In this document: positions 58,433 through 64,000 of the stretch, piece by piece | Layout of the letters: each line of letters opens with the position of its first letter | Numbering within the stretch: the first letter of the stretch is position 1 | DNA from: Duganella alba | Lineage (GTDB): Bacteria; Pseudomonadota; Gammaproteobacteria; Burkholderiales; Burkholderiaceae_D | NCBI RefSeq assembly: GCF_009674495.1 | Contig: NZ_WKJN01000013.1 | Coordinates: 62,001 to 126,000 of the forward strand | Direction: 5' to 3' | DNA: 64,000 nt | The notes under the pieces: generated by a model | Told to the model about the DNA's origin: nothing | The model's input: the letters and a program-made list of their open reading frames with translations, nothing else | The model's database searches: none | Translations under genes and position numbers: made by a program

Positions 58433-59839
58433 TCAAAGGATTTTCCCGGGATTCATGATACCGAGTGGATCCAATGCCGCTTTGATGGCTCGCATCATAT
58501 TCAGTTCTACCGCCGATTTGTAGTGCGCCAGCTCGCCGCGCTTCAACGCGCCGATGCCGTGTTCGGCGGAAATCGAGCCGCCGAACGACACCACGCTGTC
58601 ATGCACCACGCGATTGACCTTGTCCTGATTGTCCAGGAAGTCCTCGTTGGAGATGCCGACCGGCGGCGCCACGTTGTAATGCAGGTTGCCGTCGCCCAGG
58701 TGACCGAAGCACACCAGCTGGCAGCCCGGAAAAGCCGTCTCCAGCCGCGGCCCGGTGACGGCGATGAAATCCGCAATCCGCGACACCGGCAGCGAAATAT
58801 CATGCTTGATGTTCTTGCCGGCCTTGGCCTGCGCCAGCGGAATGTGCTCGCGCAACTGCCACAGACCGGCCGATTGCGCCACCGACGTCGCCACCACCGC
58901 ATCATTGATCACGCCGCGCTCCAGCGCCGCGCCGATCGCATGTTCCAGCAGGCCGACCGCATGCTGCTCCGACTCGCTGCTGCTCAGTTCCAGCAGCACA
59001 TATTGCGGATGCGGTTCGGCGAAAGGCTTGGGCAGTTGCGGGAACTGTTCAGCCACCAGCGCCAGGCAATAGCGCGACATCAGCTCGAAGCCGGTCAGGC
59101 TGGAACCGCAATGGTCCTGCATCAGCACCAGCAATTGCAGCGCGTCGGCGGGCGAGGGCAGCGCCGCCAGCGCGGTGATGCTGGCTTTCGGCTGCGGATA
59201 CAGCTTGAGCACCGCGCCGGTGATGATGCCCAGCGTGCCCTCCGCGCCGATGAACAGATCGCGCAAGTCGTAGCCGGTATTGTCCTTGCGCAGACCGCGC
59301 AAGCCGCTCCAGATCTCGCCCTGCGGCGTGACCACTTCCAGTCCCAGGCACAGTTCACGCGTGTTTCCGTAGCGCAGAACCGCCGTGCCGCCGGCGTTGG
59401 TGGACAGGTTGCCGCCGATGGTGCAGCTGCCTTCCGCCGCCAGCGACAGCGGGAACAAACAGCCCTCGGCCGCAGCCGCCTCCTGGATTTGCTGAAGAAT
59501 GCAGCCCGCATCCACCGTCATGGTGCGGTTGACTGGATCGACCTGGCGGATGCTGTTCAGGCGCACCAGCGACAGTACCACTTGCGCGCCGCTGGCATCC
59601 GGCACGCTGCCGAGCACCAGTCCCGTATTACCACCTTGCGGCACCAGCGCGACACGATGTTCGGCGCAGGCGCGCACCAGCGCCGCCACTTGCTCCACCG
59701 AGCCGGGGCGCAGCACGGCCAGCGCCTTGCCGGTAAAGCGGCCGCGCCAATCGGTGAGGAAGGGCGCCATGTCGGCTGGCGCATCGAGCACGTAGGCATC
59801 GCCGACGATGCCGCGGCATTGCGTGAGGAATTCCATCAT
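58433..59839 (-). CDS. FAD-binding 2-hydroxyacid oxidase/dehydrogenase (GlcD/D2HGDH-like)
   Basis: A 468-aa flavoenzyme. The PP-loop FAD site is visible as ALVPQGGNTGLVLGSVPD, SCTIGGNLSTNAGGTAVLRYGNTRELCLGLEVVTPQGE, and the C-terminal FAD-oxidase_C domain ends in GSISAEHGIGALKRGEL and ALDPLGIMNPGKIL. These enzymes oxidise D-lactate, glycolate or D-2-hydroxyglutarate; the substrate is not decided. The ATGATG start overlaps the DUF2069 stop, so 59836 is an equal alternative. DUF4124 begins 12 bp after its stop codon. Confidence 0.9.
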   Translation of the reverse strand: MMEFLTQCRGIVGDAYVLDAPADMAPFLTDWRGRFTGKALAVLRPGSVEQVAALVRACAEHRVALVPQGGNTGLVLGSVPDASGAQVVLSLVRLNSIRQVDPVNRTMTVDAGCILQQIQEAAAAEGCLFPLSLAAEGSCTIGGNLSTNAGGTAVLRYGNTRELCLGLEVVTPQGEIWSGLRGLRKDNTGYDLRDLFIGAEGTLGIITGAVLKLYPQPKASITALAALPSPADALQLLVLMQDHCGSSLTGFELMSRYCLALVAEQFPQLPKPFAEPHPQYVLLELSSSESEQHAVGLLEHAIGAALERGVINDAVVATSVAQSAGLWQLREHIPLAQAKAGKNIKHDISLPVSRIADFIAVTGPRLETAFPGCQLVCFGHLGDGNLHYNVAPPVGISNEDFLDNQDKVNRVVHDSVVSFGGSISAEHGIGALKRGELAHYKSAVELNMMRAIKAALDPLGIMNPGKIL

Positions 59840-60243
59840 TTGACCGTGTTGACCTTTACCTTATCCAGCAGCTCCTTGGCCAGCTTGCGCGCCGCGCGCT
59901 TGTACGGACGCAGATACAGCAAGGCGCAGACAAAGTAGATGCAGACCACCGCCGCCTCGCCCCAGGCCAGCGCCGAGGACAGACCGCCGGTGTCGCTCCA
60001 GCCGCGCACCACGCCTTCGGTGAAGTACAGCAGGATCATCATCGAGGTCCACTGCAGCGTGTAGATATCGCGCTTCCAGACGCCGTACAGCGGCAGCAGC
60101 AGCGGCGCGGCCTTCAGCACCAGCCACGAACCGCCCGGCTTCAGCGGCGCCAGCACCATCTCCCACAACACACACAAGACTATCAACGCCACCAGGCTGC
60201 CGATCGCGCCCCAGTGAAAATACTTTTGCATTGTGGTTTCCAT
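59836..60243 (-). CDS. DUF2069 inner-membrane protein
   Basis: A 135-aa protein with four membrane helices (about 12-30, 42-56, 67-85, 94-113). The segments PLLLPLYGVWKRDIYTLQWTSMMILLYFTEGVVRGWSD and ALLYLRPYKRAARKLAKE fit DUF2069. Function is unknown. The start may be the second Met (MQKYFHWG, 60231), which has a better purine-rich leader. It starts 5 bp after the wrbA stop codon and overlaps the FAD oxidase start. Confidence 0.82.
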   Translation of the reverse strand: METTMQKYFHWGAIGSLVALIVLCVLWEMVLAPLKPGGSWLVLKAAPLLLPLYGVWKRDIYTLQWTSMMILLYFTEGVVRGWSDTGGLSSALAWGEAAVVCIYFVCALLYLRPYKRAARKLAKELLDKVKVNTVK

Positions 60244-60248
60244 GGCGT

Positions 60249-60887
<639 letters not shown>

Positions 60888-60918
60888 TCATTGCCACTGT
60901 TGTAATACGATAGCGCCC

Positions 60919-62295
60919 ATGTACCAAAAATATATCCGTCCTTTTTATCTGTACCTGTTCCGCACCTGCCGTGGCGGCATCAAGACCGTGCGTTCGCTGT
61001 CCTGGCCCGAGGTGCGCGACCTGATTTTGTTCGCGCGCCGCCGGCTGCGCGAGGAGAGTTTGCCGCAGGTGGCCGGCAGCCTGACCTTCACCACCGTGTT
61101 TGCGCTGGTGCCGCTGCTGACGATCGCGCTGGCGATCTTCACCACCTTCCCGATGTTTAACACCTTCCGCAGTTCGCTGGAGGCGTACTTCGTGCAAAGC
61201 GTGATGCCGAAGACGATTTCCAGCACCATCCTCAATTACCTGACGATGTTCGCCTCCAAGGCCACGCGGCTGTCGGCGGTGGGCGCCGTGGCGCTGATCT
61301 TCACCTCGATCGCGATGATGAACCTGATCGAGCGGGTGTTCAACCGTATCTGGCAGGTGCGCGGCCAGCGCGCGTGGACGCGGCGCATCCTGGTCTACTG
61401 GGCGCTGATTACGCTCGGGCCGCTGCTGATCGGCGTGTCGCTGACGTTGTCGTCGCAGGTGTTCATGGCGACCACCGACCTGATGAGCCAGGTGCCTGTC
61501 CTCGGTGCGCTGATTTACACGGCGGTGTCGCTGGCGCTGAGCATGGCCACCTTCACGCTGCTGTACGTGGTGGTGCCGAACCGCGACGTCGACTGGCATG
61601 ACGCGGCCTGGGGCGGCCTGGTGGCCGGGGTGGCGTTCGAGGTGGCCAAGCGCGGTTTCGCGGTGTTCATTACACAGTTTCCGACGTATTCCAAGATTTA
61701 TGGCGCACTGGCGGCCTTGCCGCTGTTCCTGTTATGGATTTATGTGTCGTGGATGATCACCCTGTTCGGCGCCTTGCTGACGGCCGCGCTGCCGGTGGTG
61801 AAGTACGAGCGCTGGTGGCACGAGGCGCAGCCGGGCGGTGAGTTTGTCGACGCCATGGCGATCCTGCGCGTGCTGCACGTGGCCTCCAAATGTGGCGATA
61901 CGGCCCTGGTCAGCGCGGTGCAGATCCGCGAGCGCACGCGCCTGGGCTTCGATGAAATGGACACGCTGCTGGAACGCATGGTGGCGGAAGGCTGGGTCGG
62001 ACGGGTGCCGGTGGCCGCGCCGCCGCGCGTCCAGTGGGGCAAGCGGGTGAGCGATGGCGTCGACAACTGGGTCATCCTCGCCAATCCGGAAAAATTGACG
62101 CTGGCCGACGTCTACCGCCTGTTTGTGTTTGCCGGCATGCCGGTCAACGCCGGCGTGGTGGCCGACGGTGACGATGAACTCGACCTGCAGGCGGCCCGCG
62201 AAGCCGCCTCGCTGGCGCGCGAGGTGGAAACCGCCGTTGAAGCGGGCCTGGGCAAGACACTGGCCGACCACTTCGGCCCTATCGACTGCCGATAA
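60919..62295 (+). CDS. YihY/virulence-factor BrkB-type inner-membrane protein
   Basis: A 458-aa protein with six membrane helices in residues about 55-310. The family marks are SLPQVAGSLTFTTVFALVPLLTIALAIF, NLIERVFNRIWQVRGQRAW, VPNRDVDWHDAAWGGLVAGVAFEVAKRGFAVF and YSKIYGALAALPLFLLWIYVSWMITLFGALLTAAL. A soluble C-terminal extension of about 140 residues with a winged-helix look (FDEMDTLLERMVAEGWVGRV) follows. The transport or lipid role of the family is unsettled. No Shine-Dalgarno is clear. The last 17 bp overlap the convergent hydrolase gene. Confidence 0.88.
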   Translation: MYQKYIRPFYLYLFRTCRGGIKTVRSLSWPEVRDLILFARRRLREESLPQVAGSLTFTTVFALVPLLTIALAIFTTFPMFNTFRSSLEAYFVQSVMPKTISSTILNYLTMFASKATRLSAVGAVALIFTSIAMMNLIERVFNRIWQVRGQRAWTRRILVYWALITLGPLLIGVSLTLSSQVFMATTDLMSQVPVLGALIYTAVSLALSMATFTLLYVVVPNRDVDWHDAAWGGLVAGVAFEVAKRGFAVFITQFPTYSKIYGALAALPLFLLWIYVSWMITLFGALLTAALPVVKYERWWHEAQPGGEFVDAMAILRVLHVASKCGDTALVSAVQIRERTRLGFDEMDTLLERMVAEGWVGRVPVAAPPRVQWGKRVSDGVDNWVILANPEKLTLADVYRLFVFAGMPVNAGVVADGDDELDLQAAREAASLAREVETAVEAGLGKTLADHFGPIDCR

Positions 62296-62986
62296 ACGCG
62301 GCCAGCGCCTCGCTGACGGCGTCCGGCTGCTCGGCCATCATCGCGTGGCCGGCTTCCAGTGTGGCGGTTTCGGCATGCGGCATGGCGGCGGTGAGCAGGC
62401 GCGCGGCCTTCGGCGGCGTCATGACGTCGGCCGCGCCGAAGATGAACAGGGCGGGGCAGCGCACCGTTTGCGCGGCCGCTTCGCCGTGATCGTAGGCGTT
62501 GCAGGCGGCGAGGTCGGTGTACAGCAGATTCGCGCCCGCCATGCGCCGCATCAGCTGGCGCAGCGTCTCGGTGTCCGCATGGCCGGGCGTGTGCGACCAC
62601 TTGGTGACCATGTCGATGGCGCGCATTTCGTCGTTGCGGGCGGTATCCAGCAGCGCATCGGCCACCTTCATCGGGAATATGCAGCCCAGCAGCGCCAGGT
62701 GCGAGACGCGCTGCGGCGCCTTGGCGGCCGCCTCCAGCGCGATCAGTGATCCCATGCTGTGGCCGACCAGCGCCGCCTGCGCGATTCCGGCCGCGTCCAG
62801 CGTCGCCAGCAGCCAGTCGGCCATGGCGGCAATGGTGTCGAGGGCCGGCCCCGGCGTGGCGCCGTGTCCCGGCAGGTCGAGTGCGAGCACCGGGTGGTCG
62901 TGCTGCGCAAGGTAGTGGCGCTGCGTCGACCATACCGAGTGGTCGTTCAGCGCGCCGTGGATGAAAACCACTGTAGGCCTGGGCAT
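62279..62986 (-). CDS. Alpha/beta-hydrolase
   Basis: A 235-aa hydrolase with HGALNDHSVW (oxyanion), DLPGHG, GHSMGS with Ser77, an IFGAADVMTPPK acid segment and a C-terminal LEAGHAMMAEQPDAV with the His. The pattern resembles haloperoxidase- or esterase-like enzymes; the substrate is unknown. AGGAGAC precedes the ATG. Its 3' end overlaps the YihY-type gene by 17 bp. Confidence 0.85.
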   Translation of the reverse strand: MPRPTVVFIHGALNDHSVWSTQRHYLAQHDHPVLALDLPGHGATPGPALDTIAAMADWLLATLDAAGIAQAALVGHSMGSLIALEAAAKAPQRVSHLALLGCIFPMKVADALLDTARNDEMRAIDMVTKWSHTPGHADTETLRQLMRRMAGANLLYTDLAACNAYDHGEAAAQTVRCPALFIFGAADVMTPPKAARLLTAAMPHAETATLEAGHAMMAEQPDAVSEALAAFIGSR

Positions 62987-63152
62987 GTCTGTCTCCTGTT
63001 TTTTGCAGCTATCCTACAGTAAGACAATAATGTTATGTTTTGCTTATCCGAAGCGCTGGCTTTTTTACCGGGCATAGGCTACATTCGGACAAGGCTAAGA
63101 AAAACTAGAACTCCCATTCACAGAGCGCATATCAGCGAACAGGACGGCCACC

Positions 63153-63605
63153 ATGAAAGTCTCCGAAATTCTGCAGGTTAAAGGTTCCATCCTTTACACC
63201 ATCTCCCCCGATCAACCCCTGGCGGATGCCGCCAACACCATGGCCGAGAAAGACATCGGTTCGCTGGTCGTCATGGAATTTGGCGATCTGGTGGGCATGC
63301 TGACCTTCCGCGAGGTGCTGCGTGCGCTGCACGACAACCAGGGCACGGTGGGCGCCGGCACGGTGCGCAAGCACATGGACGACGCGCCGATCACGGTCAC
63401 GCCGGACACCGAGGTCAATGAGGTGCGCCGCATCATGCTGGAAAAGCACGCGCGCTATCTGCCGGTGATGAACGCCAAGACCATTCTCGGCGTGATTTCG
63501 TTCTACGACGTGGCGCGCGCGGTGCTGGAAGCGCAAAGCTTCGAGAACCGCATGCTGAAGGCCTACATCCGCGACTGGCCGGCCGAGGCCGAAGCCGCCG
63601 ACTAA
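63153..63605 (+). CDS. CBS-domain protein
   Basis: A 150-aa cytosolic protein made of one CBS pair: ISPDQPLADAANTMAEKDIGSLVVMEFGDLVGMLTFREVLRAL, then the second with VTPDTEVNEVRRIMLEKHARYLPVMNAKTILGVISFYDVARAVLE. Such proteins bind adenosine nucleotides and regulate partners; none is identified here. AGGACGG lies upstream of the ATG. A 40-bp inverted repeat follows. Confidence 0.88.
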   Translation: MKVSEILQVKGSILYTISPDQPLADAANTMAEKDIGSLVVMEFGDLVGMLTFREVLRALHDNQGTVGAGTVRKHMDDAPITVTPDTEVNEVRRIMLEKHARYLPVMNAKTILGVISFYDVARAVLEAQSFENRMLKAYIRDWPAEAEAAD

Positions 63606-63610
63606 ACCCA

Positions 63611-63694
63611 AACCGGGGTCAGTGCCGACATTCGGACACGGGCCCAGCCGTGAGCGGCTGGGCCCGTGTCCGAATGTCGGCACTGACCCCGGTT
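63611..63694. repeat. Perfect 40-bp inverted repeat between convergent genes
   Basis: The arms 63611-63650 and 63655-63694 are exact reverse complements around a TGAG loop. Each arm also holds CCGA-CAT-TCGG and a GGGCCC palindrome, so one arm alone can fold. It lies between the CBS gene stop (63605) and the EAL gene stop (63699) and could end transcription from both sides. No T-run follows, so a dispersed repetitive hairpin element is as likely as a classical terminator. Confidence 0.85.
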
Positions 63695-63698
63695 CTTA

Positions 63699-64000
63699 TC
63701 AGGCGGCGCCCTCCAGGGCGTCGTTGCTCAACCAGCCGGTCAGGGCGGTGGCGGTCATCGGCCGGGCAAACAGGAAGCCCTGCGCCAGCGGGCAGCCCAG
63801 CGATTGCAGGATCTGTGCCTGGCGCTCGTCTTCCACCCCTTCCGCAATCACCGCCAGGCCCAGGTTGCGGCCCAGCTGGATCACCATTTCCGCGATGCTG
63901 CTGCCGCGCGCCGACCCGGTAATCTCCGTGACAAAGGCGCGGTCGATCTTCAGGCGGTCGATCTGCAGGCGCTGCAGATACGACAGCGACGAGAAACCGG
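63699..64000 (-). CDS. EAL-domain protein, C-terminal end (rest outside window)
   Basis: The frame is open from the window edge to TGA at 63699-63701. It reads SYLQRLQIDRLKIDRAFV, then TGSARGSSIAEMVIQLGRN, LAVIAEGVED and the end LGCPLAQGFLFARPM. These are the last conserved motifs of the EAL cyclic-di-GMP phosphodiesterase domain, including DRAFV and the AEGVE Glu. Upstream sensor or GGDEF parts are not visible. About 100 residues are seen. Confidence 0.9.
   Translation of the reverse strand, partial: GFSSLSYLQRLQIDRLKIDRAFVTEITGSARGSSIAEMVIQLGRNLGLAVIAEGVEDERQAQILQSLGCPLAQGFLFARPMTATALTGWLSNDALEGAA

Overview
The window is a GC-rich betaproteobacterial chromosome segment, most likely from Oxalobacteraceae (Massilia/Duganella/Janthinobacterium group). 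The evidence is gene content and protein style: a PEP-CTERM protein ending in the PEADTWAMLGAGLGLVGFMARR pattern typical of this family, a DUF1800/DUF1501 secreted pair, a TonB receptor of the Xanthomonas/Caulobacter type, a two-gene lolCD locus, recJ, dcd, thyA, folA, comEC and a large Orn/Lys/Arg decarboxylase. The assignment is from recognition, not a search. I saw no rRNA, tRNA, CRISPR, IS element or prophage.

Layout. 1-6 kb: 3' part of an aldo/keto reductase, a DUF4272 protein, an RcnB-like protein, then a tightly overlapping run of a YbaK-type deacylase, a secreted alpha/beta hydrolase and an 8-oxoguanine deaminase. 6-9 kb, minus: an unknown 452-aa protein, an Xre/MbcA antitoxin, a RES toxin and DUF2288. 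9-11.6 kb, minus: a conserved protein of unknown role coupled to recJ. 11.8-20.5 kb: a 2652-aa protein built from 19 SdrD_B-like repeats, followed by a PEP-CTERM protein. 20.7-23.4 kb: lolC-lolD-tatD. 23.5-28.2 kb: a CsgG-like lipoprotein-type gene, a TonB-dependent receptor and a small AT-rich patch with an orphan FNR-type site. 28.3-32.4 kb: comEC, a hydrolase and dcd.

32.4-35.6 kb holds a complete Cpx-type envelope stress module: sensor kinase and response regulator on the minus strand, a Spy/CpxP-like chaperone diverging from them, and two perfect GTAAA-N5-GTAAA operators in the shared intergenic region. It is followed by a Ser/Thr-rich helix-and-linker protein, a Tat lipoprotein with an intradiol-dioxygenase fold, and the convergent DUF1800-DUF1501 operon. 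40.8-45.7 kb, minus: decarboxylase, DUF4337, folA, anti-sigma and ECF sigma. 45.9-47.1 kb, plus: a Tat metallophosphoesterase and a free-standing CuA-type cupredoxin diverge from the sigma operon. 47.1-60.9 kb, minus: hydrolase-thyA, an RhlE-like helicase, threonine aldolase, a fatty-acid hydroxylase, an ABC exporter, a CrtC/AttH-like lipocalin with an FtsX permease, DUF4124, an FAD oxidase, DUF2069 and WrbA. 60.9-64 kb: a YihY-type membrane protein, a hydrolase, a CBS protein, a perfect 40-bp inverted repeat and the end of an EAL-domain gene.

The most interesting signals are the exact 1749-bp five-domain block duplication in the giant repeat protein, whose seam breaks the A-B domain alternation; the double CpxR operator; the nested 40-bp hairpin; the orphan FNR box in front of a ten-codon ORF; and the sigma/anti-sigma/phosphoesterase/CuA locus.
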